Source: Marasmius tenuissimus (lineage: Eukaryota > Basidiomycota > Agaricomycetes > Agaricales > Marasmiaceae). Taken from it: 64,000 nt of DNA. The notes under the pieces are model-generated. The model was not told the origin of the DNA. It saw only the letters and a program-made list of their open reading frames with translations, and did no database searches. Position numbers and translations under genes: made by a program. The stretch is taken from NCBI GenBank assembly GCA_029532415.1, contig JAQOTA010000047.1, forward strand, positions 930,001 through 994,000, written 5' to 3'. Below, piece after piece: positions 1 to 12,370 of this stretch. How positions within the stretch are numbered: position 1 is the first letter of the stretch; each line of letters starts with the position of its first letter.

Positions 1-45
1 GAGTCCGGACTCGAAGCTGCACAATCAACCACGGAATCAACCTGA

Positions 46-624
46 GTCGACCACTACACCACTGGCGGAGCCTACTACCGGTACGCCGAAATGAGAAACG
101 AGATATGTGAAAGAGTCTGACAGATATGGGTCAGTTTGTGGGCCAAATAGAACCGCTCTCTATGAGCGGAATGGCAGTCCTTGGGTCAGCCAAAATGAGC
201 TCTTTCGGGCTTGCTTTCGGACCAAAGAACGAATGCAGTTTCCAGGGTAGCCACGTGGGAAATACGAGGACAAATGCATGGTCTTTGAGCGAGTCGGGAT
301 TTTACATTTCGGCATCCGATCTTGCATCGGATGTCTGTAAACCCCCTGAAGGGTACGACGGTCGCACGATGCAAGATGGAATGCCAAAAGCTTGGATTAT
401 GTGGTCCCACAAAGGACTCTTTGAGTAGACTCATTCATCACCTTTGTCCGGACCCAGCCGACCCCATTCTTTGTCTAGAAAGGACTAAATCTGTTTCTGA
501 CTCTGGGATGCCGAAACAAGGAATTTCAGGCGTACGGAGTCGTAGATTTTGAACGGAACGAAACCTATATTTTCTTTTTATTTCGGCGTGCCGGTAGTAG
601 GCTCCGCCCGTGGTGACTCTGACC
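46..624. repeat. Fold-back (inverted-repeat) element
   Basis: The arm at about 64-92 (GGCGGAGCCTACTACCGG...) recurs as its reverse complement at 580-609. Weaker matching extends outwards to about 46 and 624. The interior holds a second level of inverted repeats, including the perfect hairpin CATCCGAT/ATCGGATG near 305-325 and a diverged inverse copy near 365-390. No long coding frame with family features is present inside. It looks like a MITE or fold-back element, but no target duplication is clear and the left end lies close to the window edge. Confidence 0.6.
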
Positions 625-889
625 TGTTGCCTCCAATGTGGGCTTTTATTGGTGAACTGCATTGTTTTGCATGAAATACATAACGGTAATAAATGAACTG
701 CTCAAACGGAGGATTTTGTTGCAGCTCGTCATACAGATCGAAGACATCAAAGGTTCCACAAAACCGAGAAACTTTAGCCAATCAAGGCACGAGGTGATGG
801 AAATCCCTCGTGACGGGGGTCAACCATCATACGAAAGATCCTATATGTAAATCAAATTTCCTGGTATGTATAATGTATTGCGCTTGGAG

Positions 890-3276
890 TCAACCAGCAC
901 GTTTTCCTCTTTCCAAGGGGCTATGGTCGACTCGCGTGCTATAGTCCGGCGGCGGTTCGTTTGAGTCCCATCGCCTTTCGTTTCCCATACGACGGTTTAG
1001 CGCCCCAACCAACTCCTCCAGCAATCCCAACGTACTGGTGATCCCGCCGTTGGAGCTCGCCTCAGTGGAATCCAAAACGGTGGCAGTCCCAGAAGGTGGT
1101 GGCGGCTGGTGTTTCCCCGTGGATCTGAGTGCTATATTGAAATTGGGAGGGGTGGGAGCTTCGTACGGAGTCACGATTTCATGATCCTGAGCTTGAGCGC
1201 GAACTCTACGTCTGTATGCCCCAAGAGAGGCGGCTATGATTCCTGCCAAAATAATTCCGCCAATAGCCCCACCCACTATGGCTCCAACTGGAGATGATTG
1301 CGACCGTGGCTCTGATCCTGCATAAGGATCCCCTGGAGGTGCTGTAGAGGCATTGTTTCCCCCGACAGCCAGCCCCCCCAGGAGCGCGGCTACCGCTCCC
1401 GCCTGCCAGTCGTTATTAAACTGAACTTCAGCTGGTCCATCGTATTGGGAGCTGTAGATGTTACTTCCCCCTGACGTCGCAAGATCAACGACCGCGTTGA
1501 ACTGATATGTTAAACAGGAACATCAGGTCTTGTAAGCTCGGAGGGAGGACTTGGATAAGGAATATACCTGTGTTGAAATGTAACTTCCTAGATACGATTT
1601 GAAATCTGTCGGAGTTGTGTTCGCCCGGTATAGCTCAGTATAGCCACGCATGAGATGGACTTTGGGTTCGCCGAAATCGCTGAGATGCACATCCTTCATA
1701 CCTGATATCCATTGGTTTACTTCGCTGAGTCTACAAGAAGAGAAAGAACGGGTTAAACCTACTCAGAATCAGACCGGGCTGATGCCAAGCCCCATTCGAG
1801 GTCGTGCTCCCAACTACGCCTTGCACGCTGCGTAGCATCCCTTGTCAACACAGAAGATAAAAAAACCGCGATGTTCCAACTCACAATGCCATTGTCGACG
1901 TGTCCTGAGTTAGGGTTGAAAGCAAGGATAGGCCATAAATGATAGCTCCAGAAGAATAAGGGTAGTGAGAGTCTCTATCCACTGGAGAGCAGTCTTCGGA
2001 TCTGATATCACTAACGAAAAGTCCATTTCCCGAATACATGTGACGTTGAACGAAGTCGGCAGACTTCTGAGCAAGCTCCAGATAGGTCTGATTAGAGGTA
2101 GCGCTCCACAGTGCTACCGATAGACTGCGTTCATCAGGTCAGAGTATCCTCATTAGTCCCACATTGGACATACATCAAAAAGTCTCTAAGGAAGAGATGA
2201 AAGGTAAGTAAGTTTTGAAAGCATGAAGGACTGATAAGAAAGCTCTAGCACACCCAGTAGCAGCAACATTCAAGGCCGAGTAATTTTCAACGTCCTGGAG
2301 ACGGCAAATTGCATCAGCTCCCGTGCGAGTATAACTGTACTGTTAACACAGACTGAATAAGCCAACGTCCCGCCGACGAGGGTGGCTGTAGAGACAATTT
2401 GATTCATTAGCATATCTATGCTGCGAGGCGTCACTTCACTCACCACCGTTAGGGCATACCGAGGCTATAGCGAAATTTCTCGCCTCGAATCTCCCAGCTG
2501 CGATATCTGAGTCTGTTAGCGTGAGTGATAGTCCTGAATTCCAAATCCTCTCCGCGATCTTCAGGAATGTCTCGTCGCCATAAGCACGGTACGCAAGTGA
2601 GGCTGCATATCCATACACACTTTTCGGAGGCCAACCCATTAATCAACAATTTGCTATAAATAAACAGATGGTTCAAGGGACTCACAGTTGAAACCTAGTC
2701 TAAGTGTTTATTGTATCAATACATGGATTGTGCCAATCTTGAATGGAATACAAGACAAACCCTGGCGTATTGATGATTGACGGTCGAATGAAGGGGGAAA
2801 AAGGAAAGCACATACTCGTGGTGGGGTTTCACATCCTGTAGGGCACGGAGATAAGACTTCCGAACTATATCTTTGTACTTCGTCTGCGAAGTGAATAGGT
2901 CGAATTGTGCCATCTCGGCAAGTAAATCCCCATAGGGCCAACTGATGTCTGTGAATGTTAATGACATGAAATTGAGTGTCTCATGTAACGCACTTGGAAG
3001 AGAACGCGGTGTCAAGAAAAAGCTGTCAGTCTGCACGACTTGATCAATCGCCCCAGCTGAGAGCTTTTGAAGGTCTTCTGACGAGACTATGATCTCGGGT
3101 TTCTAAAGTGGCAGATAACCAAAGTGAGCATTTCAACATTCATGGCGGCGCACAGAAATAAAAGTACTGACCCGAAAGGAGGTGGTGGATGGCAAGGTCT
3201 GAGAATATATGTCGCCCGCAAATGCAACAAACAAGAAGATCAGGATAGATCGAAAACGCGAAAGGAGGGAAAGCAT
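890..3276 (-). CDS. GH76 family alpha-1,6-mannanase-like protein with C-terminal membrane anchor
   Basis: A multi-exon gene. The ATG at 3276 opens a hydrophobic signal peptide (MLSLLSRFRSILIFLFVAFA). Exon 2 starts near 3102, and an aromatic-rich exon (SVYGYAASLAYRAYGDE) lies at 2436-2640. Later exons carry ALNVAATG + LSVALWSATSNQTYLEL (about 2300-2030), a YSSGAIIYGLSLL exon, an exon with HLMRGYTELYRANTTPTD (about 1660), and FNAVVDLATSGGSNIYSS (about 1500-1450). The end has a glycine-rich membrane span (VGAIVGGAIGGIILAG) and a basic, proline-rich tail with PPPDYS. This order and the PPDYS tail match basidiomycete GH76 proteins. The family cleaves alpha-1,6-mannan and acts at the cell wall or surface. 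Between about 2930 and 2640 I could not join the exons cleanly: KLLIN and YGYAAS lie in different frames, so a small frameshift or an unusual intron is possible. I did not place the catalytic Asp pair with confidence. Confidence 0.8.
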
Positions 3277-4420
3277 GTTTTTGAGGTGATTCCTGAGCCT
3301 AGATAACCGTAGGATCAGGTGGGCGCAGTCAAGGTGAACCTACCGCACGACCGTGACGAAGTTATAACCATTGTCTAGCAAACTTTTCATTAGATGCCGG
3401 CGTCGCAGTGCAGGAGATTTCAACAACCAACATCATCAGAGGAACAGCACGGTGGCGATATCGACAGCCCTGCCAGATAGAGGAAGACAAAGTATTTGGG
3501 ATGAACCTTCTGCATCCTGTCTCAGATCCGAGCCCAGGCCAGCTACTGTTACAGGCGGCACCAGCGAATCGATGCCAACCTGGTCAGCGCCTGACGGGTA
3601 TTTCCAGTCGAGGCAATTCTTACCGCGTAGATGGCCATGTGCTGTACATGTAGAATTAGAATGAAATCTAATGGCCATTGGATCGTCACGAGAATGGCCG
3701 CGTCTGGTTAGGATGCATCAGAGTGATAACATCTGTCCAGGCTCTGCTCAGAAACTGGTCAGATATACACAGACTGGTGGCAATCCTATCATGGGCTTAC
3801 CATAGGCTTACCAAGTGCGGCCAGACTGATCACTGGGCATCGTTCACTGGCTAGGCACTGACAATCACAAGATCTCATTGATACAACCATACAAGAGCTA
3901 CAGATAAATTATAATAGATATAGACATCAGAACCTTGTACAGTGATAGATGTTCACCTCAGATTGAGAAATTATCCGTGAGGTTGAAGTGTAGACACCGT
4001 GTTGCTCAAATGTCGCCGGCGCAGAGAATTCCACTGGTGGTAGGGTTAGGTTTCTCTGGCGCTTGCGCTCAAATTGGTAGCGCCGGTGGATTCGTTCACA
4101 CGCAACAGACGCGTGTCTGCCGTTCTTGACTCTCAGATCTCAACCACCATCATCCCTTCCCAATCGCCAGCGCAGCACGGCACCACTGTATAGGATACTG
4201 TTTGAATATCGAATTGAGGCCGGAAAAAAGGACTAAGGAGCTCGACTGAGAATTGAGATGGCGAGATGGCATTCGCAGAAAAGGTACGCTTGATTTCTGA
4301 GTTTCTCTGTTTGATGCAGGGGTCCTAGCTACTTTCATCAGCTCTCAAGACTCACAGGTCAAGGACTTGGCACGAACGGAAAACACAAGACCTCGCTGAA
4401 ATAACTCGTCGGCATTCTCA
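3277..4420. other. Intergenic, no gene recognised
   Basis: The open frames here are short, overlap on both strands and resemble no family I know. The first part is the promoter side of the GH76 gene. Confidence 0.5.
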
Positions 4421-4639
4421 TCAACTCCAGATGGACTCGGTGCCAGCCATCCAATCCCAACGCAAGTACTCACTCAGGTTTATGTGTCCTTCTCGCCGGC
4501 TTTGACATTGAGGAGTGTCTGCGACGTATGAGTCGTCACCAACATCATCGCTGCTGGACACTGGGCTTGGGCTCGCCGCTTTCACGACCGCCGCCGCACG
4601 GACCACCTTCCTTTCCCTCCCCCCCATCTTCCCTGCCCC

Positions 4640-5130
4640 CCTAGGTTCCTGGTGGCTCGCTCGCCCCGACCTTCCTGTACAGAACCATACAGCACATCGA
4701 CTTGACCATCACCCCCACCATAGGTCTGCCGGTCCCTGTTAACCCGTTGACACCGACCTGCCTGTACAGAGCCCCCGACGCGTCGAGTTTCGCCCTCGCC
4801 ACATCGGATCTGCAAATTCTTGGCCACCCCTCGGCGCTGACTCGCCTCAAGCACCGGAAGATCGTTATGTTAATATTAATAGACTCGGACACGGAAGAAC
4901 GGCACAGTGCTTACTTATTCTGTAAAAGCGAGTAGTTAATGTATGCGAACGTGATGTAACACGGCCTGGTCTCTATATTGACTACCATTGCTCGATATAG
5001 TTTGTAGGTTTGTAGTTTGATTGTCAAATTATTGCAATGGTTCTTACTCTACTACATGCCACCGGTATCATTCGCGAGTCCTCGTATGCACAGACCCCCG
5101 AACTCGATGAGAGTACCGATCCCTAGTACT
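4640..5130. repeat. Repeat block A (sister of 11430-12110)
   Basis: Degenerate tandem units of about 75-85 bases, each containing a version of CTGTACAGA...CAGCGCATCGA...ATCACCCCCA...TCGGATCTGCAG, are followed by a unique tail (CACCGGAAG, GACTCGGACACGGAAGA). The same order of units and tail occurs at 11430-12110, downstream of the EF-hand gene. The final shared stretch (CTCGATGAGAGTAC) is near 5106 here and 12089 there. I read this as a duplicated 3' flank that has lost the rest of its gene. Confidence 0.7.
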
Positions 5131-5180
5131 AGTATGACCTCAGGACAAAGATGCGCCGTTCTCCACGGGCCCGTTACAAC

Positions 5181-6441
5181 TTACACGAACACCTCTTCAC
5201 GCAACCAATCACAAGCCAACAAGTCCTTTGCAGACGGTCGGTCGTCCTGTAGAACTTGAAGCATTGCGCTCACGTGCAGCTCAGGCGTATAAACTTTGTA
5301 AGCACGGAGAAGCTTGCCCATGGCTTCAGCCTCTTCCGAAATTCGAAGGCCTGAGGAATACGTATACTGTCCAAAGCGTTGAGCCCAGATCATTGTATCG
5401 TGTATACCAACTCACCCTTGTCATGAACGTATTCCTCAAGGTAAAGTATTGCCCACGTCGAAAGAAGTCCATCACGTTCGGAGGTAAAGGTTTTGTGTAG
5501 GAAGTCGCGAAGATGCGGGCGAGATAGTATTGCTCTGTACTCCAGGTCGCGCTAGCTCTCGGCTTGAACAGGTGCTGACCTGTGATCAGTTCAGATACCC
5601 GGTAGGAGCGTAATATCAAATTCAACACATAGTAAGAAAGACAACGAAAGAGAGGACCACTTGGTGGGATAGCTTGAGAAAGTCAGGACACTCGATTCAC
5701 TATTCTCTACAATGCTCACCATTTCCGAAGTCGGCGAGCACGATGTCTGCTTCATTGATTGCGTGCAGGTCGATTTCCTCATAAGTGGAAGCCGCGCTGA
5801 GCATGATGTTATCGAGCTTGATATCTACACGAAGTAGGATGAAAGTTGGTAGGGAAGGAGATTGTGCTCGAGTCACCAGTATGAGCACTCTGACATTGAC
5901 CATGTAGAACCTCTAACGCCTCCAGAACCTGTCGAGTCACTCGTCTCACCAGCCGGAGTGGGAGCCTTTCGACTCGAATCTCGAACGAACTTCTAGTGAG
6001 ATGGTCCAATCGGCTCCGTGACCAAGCAAAGATGATCACTGTGCTCTCCGTGAACATTGAAATGACATTCCAGCTGGAGGAGTCGACGTTGCTTCTGGTT
6101 CAATCCTGACTGAGCCGAGGCGATGTTTTTCAACACCTCTAATTCGAAAGCTTCTTTGCCTTGAAAGGCGGTGATTTTGTTGGTTAAGATCCTTAAAGCC
6201 TTTGGACCGCCATCCCCAGATACGAATGTCGTGGTATTTTATGCAGTCTTGACTGCAAGACTCACGAGTGAGCGAGCCAGACGGTCGAATGTTGACCCGA
6301 TCCCAGTTGTTTGATGATTTGAAAGCGGGAGTCAAGAATCTGGCCGGGTCTGACTGCGAGATGAGGACTGGCTGGTGCCGTGGAGATTGAGCCTCTGCAG
6401 TTCTTCGCGGTTTGCAGGGTTTGAGAGATCAACTTCATAAG
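5181..6441 (-). pseudogene. SRPK-like protein kinase, decayed
   Basis: Kinase landmarks occur in order on the minus strand. They are a glycine loop in QIIKQLGSGQHSTVWLAHS (about 6325-6270), a helix-C region (KEAFELEVLKNIAS, about 6150), HLCLVTEPIGPS (about 6030), VTRQVLEALEVLHG (about 5930), the catalytic loop HTDIKLDN (across an intron, about 5880-5820), and the metal-binding DFG at about 5725. The C-lobe is ELITGQHLF, EQYYLARIFATSY, and finally DDRPSAKDLL..DWL. Breaks are visible. A stop lies just before the DGGPKALRIL stretch. A stop and frame change follow EPIGPS. The stretch between the APE position (SYRVSE) and LITGQHLF is missing about 25-30 residues of the activation and P+1 region. 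The ATG at 6441 is the most likely old start. Splicing cannot easily repair all three defects. Confidence 0.75.
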
Positions 6442-6620
6442 CGCGGTGGGTAACCGTCAATCTGTCCAGGCGCGTTGAGAAGTTGATTAAAGTCGAATCA
6501 AGTCTGGTAATTCCAGCTGATGGCTCGACGCGGTTGCTGAAGGATGGAGATGGGAGGCGAGTAACGAAGTATTGGAAAGGCGTTACCAAACAGGTCCAAA
6601 TAAAATGCCTCACCAAGCTA

Positions 6621-6690
6621 TGGCCGAAAAAGGCAATGGCGTGGTTGAAACTTGACACCCACAAGGACCTACGAATTGGCCAAGTTCTTC
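6621..6690. repeat. Upstream segment shared with 32032-32100
   Basis: About 70 bases (GGCCGAAAAAGGCAAT... then CTTGACACCCACAAGGAC...) are nearly identical to 32032-32100. Each copy lies upstream of one EF-hand paralogue (7280 and 32289) and just upstream of a gene or pseudogene on the other strand. It supports a duplication that included promoter DNA. Confidence 0.75.
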
Positions 6691-7279
6691 CTCGATCACT
6701 CTGTCTCATTCTGGTTTACTCGCCTTCATCTCTTTGTGCTCGGGAATAGCAAATGCATCACAGCGGTTCTTTTCTGAATTCGATGCTTGTCAAACATGCC
6801 ACGTTTGGGCGCTTTGAGTCTCTAGGCAACCCGGGGATTCAGCTCCCCCAAGGGCCTGTTCCTCCCCCTGAATTTCGCCCTCATCTGCGTTAGCTTGGAC
6901 AGACTTCACTCAATTTTGTCATCAAATTTCCATATTCGGGGGCGAGTTTCCCAGAATTTTTCTCAATCACAGTAAAAGACTCAAGAAAACAGTTTCCAGT
7001 TGGTCCCGAGGCGGTGTAAATATCGACGTCGCTCGTTTCCCACTTGGCACAATATCAACAGCTCATCACCGTCGTGCACGATCTGGGCGGTGCCAAGGGC
7101 GCTGTCATCCACGTTATACGGTATTGACATTGCACTGACACGGTCTCAACCATGTTATAACTAGACTGAGGTTGGCCATTTTGAGGATCTCATCCACTTC
7201 ATTTCGGGACAGGCCATTGGGGAGCCTCCCGGGTCCTCTCTCTAGTCACAGCCTCAAATAAAAGCTTTCGCTCCATCCC

Positions 7280-10200
7280 ATGGCGTCAACCCTCACCATG
7301 ATCGACCAGAATACGAATCTCAATGGTCTCAAAGGGAACTCAGAACACTCAGGTCAGTCAACGCATCTGAATTGACTCGAAACGTGTGCTCAATAGCCAA
7401 AACAGAGAAGGAAAAAGTTAGACCAGATGATTCAGAAAAACATTCGAAGCTTCAAAGCACGTTTAATACCTTTCAAGAAAACAGCGAGCTCCTCTTGAAG
7501 GTATTAGAAAGTGTTGAACAAATACACCCGTGCATTGGTAGGCCTCTGAGTCGGAGTCTAGAGTTGTTCTCAACCCTATCTACAGGTGCTGCTGTACTCG
7601 CGTTCAAGGTTGTGATCAATCTGGAATTGAAGCGAAGAGAGAATAATGAGAAGGCGAAGTTACTGTTGACCAAAGTTGGAGATATGATGGCGATTCTCGT
7701 CCAGTAAGTGAGGGCGTTCGCTATCTCACGTCGGCGCTGACTGGTTGGATAGACTACGTGCAATACGTGATGGTACAAAATCCCGAGACCAATCTGTCAC
7801 CCTCGCAGACAAAATGCGACCACTCTGCGAACAGATCGGGGAAGATATCAAGAATTGCGGAAATCTATGCGACATGTATTCGAAGCAGATACTTCTAGGT
7901 TCGTTCGTGTCGCAGAATATCTTGAAAATACCTAAATCGACTTGCAGTAAAAATTCTCAAGGCCTCGATATACGAGGGACGCCTGGCTGATATGGGCAAA
8001 AAGCTCGACGATCGCCAGAAAGAGCTTCATCTTGCATTGTCCATGTTTACCGTGGAAACCGTTCAATCACTGAACGACAGCGCCCATTCGATATTGGAGA
8101 GCGTCAATATGCTGCAACTTTTCGAAATGACACGGTCTCCGTTAGAGCAGAAACTGGTGGACTTCATTAAGTCAAAGGGCGGTGCAGAAAGGTGTATGAA
8201 GGACCCGACAATATTGAAGGAGTTGATTGCCATGCGGCGCAAGTGAGAGTCTGGTTCTCACCTCTATTCATGGGCTTTGACACAAGTTTTTTGACAGTGC
8301 CTTCTCGCGCGATGAAAAGGAACAGAACAATCGCGCGGGGGCTCGCTTGAAACATGACAGCTATGCCCCGCCCGGCTTTGAAGAAGTAGACTCAGGAACC
8401 CCAGTGCGAAACCCGCAGGAAATACAGCTGCAACGTGAACTAAAGCAAAGTATTGACGAGAGTCTTCAACTGAACATGGAAGTTTTCGCTCGCAAGTTTG
8501 AAGAGCAGCGGATGCAGCTAAAAGCACTCGAGAAAACCGTCATTCAGCAGGCAGAACGAGTGATAGATGCGGTACAACAAGGCCCGCATGATAGGGTTAT
8601 TGACAAGGTAGGCTCCGATGTTATGCGGCGCTGTTATTCCGGTAGTTAAACGGATTTGAGTAGGAATTGCGCGCTATCTGGAAAGAGATGGTGAGTCAGT
8701 CGCGTTCCCCGCCTCGCGCATATCTGAACCCCAGATCAATAGGGATGGAGGCTCGTCGTCCAAACCCCCAAATTTGCCCTCGCTCTCCACGATTACTTTA
8801 TTACCCAACATCATGACATGCAGCTCGTCAGCGATCATTTCAGACGCTCGTCTCCGCAGGAAACAACCATGAAGGACGAGATGACTGCGTTGGCCAAAGT
8901 ATTTGCTCTGGCAAAAAAACGGTCGGAAGATAAGTGGGCATTGGAGTGTTTACACATATCCAATATGGGTCCGATTCGGGAGGCGTTTGACGCGGATGCC
9001 AGTGGGTACGTGAGCGTGTGGGAAGCAAACCAAGTAATATCGCTGCGGCCGACTGGATGGAGGTGAGTGGTTCCGGAACGCTGTTGTGAATTTCCATGAA
9101 CTGAGCGCTTGAAGTCTTTTACAATGGCTGGCGTATTGGGCATCGGGTTCGGTTAATGCTCTCGCTCTATTTTGAATCAGCTCATACATGTGCAGGTCGG
9201 CGACATACGATCACCCAGTACACGACGAAAATCTGCAGCATATTGAAAGATATGCACGTGCTTCAGCGAACCCGCATACTTCCCCTCAACCGATATTCCG
9301 TTGACCACTACCTGGACGGAATGAAGATACTCGACCGGGTTCTAACGTCTGTCGCACAAGTGCCTTCCAATCGCCTGCCTGCAGGTGAACTCGCGGAACG
9401 AGTGGAGCAATATACTAGCACCGAAGAACAAAGGATGGACCATATACTGCAGGCTCTGGGATATGAAATTGATGGCCAGGATACGATTGAGCTCATTACG
9501 AGCCGGTATCAGATCGAGAGGGTACGTGTCTTTCTCATATATACTGCCAGGAGGGGACTCAGCTCCTCTCCAGAATTTCTTCCCCCTTGTATACCTCCTT
9601 TTAAGACAACACCTCGCAATTGTACGCGCAGGCTGCGGTCGATTGTTTGACCGGCGGGAATTGGAGGTCGCCCGACAGTCACTCAAGGTTATTTTCCGTG
9701 CTGTAAAGGCCAGGGTGTCGACATTGAAAGGTCCGAAAGTTTTCTTATTCCTACTTTCGATACCTTTCGCATCCTGATCTCTCGTATAGATCTTATAGAT
9801 CAGCGTGAACGTGGCATGCTATTCCGAATACAAGAATTTGCTTTTGGGATGGTAAGTTCTCCTTTGAGCAGTTGCCGGTGATCCCTGTTGAGTCTGATAG
9901 AACAAAATCGTAGTACGAAAATGTGTACTTCAAAATTGACAAATTCCTCGATATCCCCATCTCGGACGAGAAGCTTATTCTGGCGGACTCCGCAAAAGAT
10001 CCTACACCGGAGGCACAGTTTGAACTAACACAATTGCAGGATGTCGAGAATCTAGTGAACGTCGATGGCGATGGGCCGCTCGATTTCGAGTCGTGCATTG
10101 GTGACCATATCAATGGGTATTGGAGTGGATTTTTCCAGGACAACGACCACAATATCATCGGAGGAGTGGTTCAGTTCTGTGTGACAGACTGGGACTCACG

Positions 10201-11592
10201 GAACTTTAGCAGGGAGGGAAGTTATCATGGGGGGACCTTGCGAGTTGAGGGTCAGTTCAATCTGGATACGGGGAAGGTGGAAGCAACTATTACCAGTATC
10301 GAAGATACCTGGATGGGACCACTGGATGAGATAACACATTTGTGTGTTTCTCTATTGGGGACAGTAGATAAAGTGCCGGTAAGTACCGCTTTCTCATCTC
10401 CACACTACTGGGACCGCTTAATATGGTGCCAGTCGCCAACCTTACAGAACCAATACACCATTGCAGGCACCTGGCGTGATTTCCAGGAAGAAACCGATGG
10501 CGGTACTGTACGTCTCAGCCAAACCCCAGCCTGGGTACATCACCTTCGCTGGACACCTCCGATAATCCGCCGGGCGTCTCCAAAATCTGAAGTGGCACCC
10601 CCATTGTCTCCAAGATTTCTGGACAGTCTGGCTACACTCCGATGGAGGTTCGCCCTTCAAGTCATTCTCTATCGACTTCGGAGCAAACAAGGGGTCTTGA
10701 ATGCAGCATACTGCGCGAAGAAACTGGGAATGATCAAGAAATCTGTTCAGCTGCTCAAGCACCATAGGGTGGTGGGGACGCCCTATGTTGAGGACAAATT
10801 TACGATGGAGATGATTGTGGGAGCGACACGACATTTACCGCCATCGGTTGTGCGCCTTTGTCATTGGCTTACACAAAATGGATGGTGGCCGACTGTTCAT
10901 TCGTGCGTGTTATATGTGTTCTCACGTAACAGTTGTCTGACAAAATTATCACAGCAACTCGACGTGCCAATGTGGAATTACCGTGGTTGGGCATCGGTTT
11001 CTTCACGTTAACGACCGCTCTGGAAAGACAGGGGATTTATGTTCGCATACAGGCGTATCCCCTCAAGTGGTTGCGGGACTCGGATCCAATCAAATCAAAT
11101 CATGGCGATTCATTCATCGTCGGGAAGTATCAGAACTCACATCGAAGGTCCCCAGTGTGAAAGCCGCTATGCTTGAAGCAGGGGAATGGAACGAACCAGT
11201 GATATGCGGTCTCAAATGCAGTGGTTGTGAGAAGTCTATGGCCATGGATAGCACTGGTCCACTTGTGGATGTGTGGGCATGCTTGGTCTGCAGTGAGTTT
11301 TATCTTCATCTAGCCCGCAACTAAAGCTGATTCCCGTTTCCCCCCCTTCTTTGTTTCAGCCGTCTCGGCGACGAAAACTCCGTTCGTCATATGTACCAGA
11401 TGCGAAGCCTTGGGCTTCTCATCTCTAGCATACAATTCCCCAGCGCATCGATTTGACCATCACCTCCTCCGCATCGGTCCTCGTCCACGTGGACCAGACC
11501 GCGTAATAGATTCTCCTCCTCCTCCGCAGGTCCTCCGCCGCGCGTTCCCACCCCTGCGTATCTTTACAGGCCCTCCCAATGCATCAGCTTGA
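7280..11592 (+). CDS. EF-hand protein with fungal helical N-domain and ZZ-like C-terminus (copy 1)
   Basis: A long gene with roughly 14 exons. The ATG at 7280 gives MASTLTMIDQNTN, spliced at 7352/7397. The helical N-domain (AAVLAFKVVINLELKRREN, then DMMAILVQ) resembles N-terminal modules of fungal STAND-like proteins. Coiled-coil exons run to about 8610. A canonical EF-hand loop, DADASGYVSVWE (about 8990-9030), has D1, D3, S5, G6 and E12 in place. The large C-terminal part contains LLQWLAYWASG, YSVDHYLDG, FFPLVYLLLRQHL and a beta-rich exon (9923-10380, HINGYWSGFF). The end has paired cysteines in a ZZ-like pattern (CSGCEKS, WACLVC, VICTRCEALGF). Related Agaricomycete EF-hand proteins share this architecture. 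Their function is not established. A calcium-gated signalling role is inference. The last exon runs into the tandem repeat block and stops at 11592, so its final 40 or so residues may be repeat-derived. Exons near 10860-11160 are uncertain. Confidence 0.75.
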
Positions 11593-12110
11593 CCGTCACC
11601 CCCACCACCTCGGATCTCCAAGTCTTTGACTATCCGTTGACACTAAGCTGCCTGTAAGTCCCCCAACACAACGATTTAGCTATCAGTCTCACTGCATCAG
11701 ATCGGCAGGCCCTTCGCCGCTCACTCGCCCCTACCTGCCTGCACAGAACTCTTCAACGCATCGACTCGAGCATCACCCCCATCACCTCGGATCTGCAGGT
11801 CCTTGGTTACTCTTTGGCGCTGACCCGTCTCTGGCACCGGAAGGTCGTTATGCTGATTCGGATACAGACTCGGACACGGAAGAGCGACTCGGTAACTACT
11901 ATTCCTGCGAAAGCGAGTAGTGTCTATGTGTGTGCGCATGATGTGCTACAGTTTCAGTATCCATTATCTATTATTGTTCGAAGTGCAAGTTTGTAGATCG
12001 GCTGTCGATTATTTATTACAAAGGTCCTTACTCTACTGCAAGCTACCAGTATCATCCCCGATTACCTCGCACGCACAAACTCCAAACTCGATGAGAGTAC
12101 TGCCCCTACG
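11430..12110. repeat. Repeat block B at the 3' end of the EF-hand gene
   Basis: Four to five degenerate tandem units of about 80 bases overlap the last coding exon of copy 1 and continue beyond it. A tail follows that is clearly related to 4850-5130. Units share an ACAGAACTCTTCAACGCATC-like core followed by ATCACCCC and TCGGATCTGCAGGTC. No other gene is seen between 11593 and the convergent transporter end at 12371. Confidence 0.7.
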
Positions 12111-12370
12111 AGTCCATTACAGTACCCATGAACAGACCAAACGCTCATAGCGCGCCGTTGACAATGTGCGCAGCTCCTGTGTGTGTGCGATTTGAGCGGT
12201 ACTGTAAAGAACACAAGACTGGTAGGTACAGAAAATTCGAGGCAAGGGTTCCCAGATTTCATGATGATCGTATTACACCCAACATAACGAGACAAGCCTA
12301 GGAAAGTCGTAAAAAATAGAAAAGAGTTCCACTCATGCAAACATTGTGGTCGCGGTCCAACGTTCAATGT

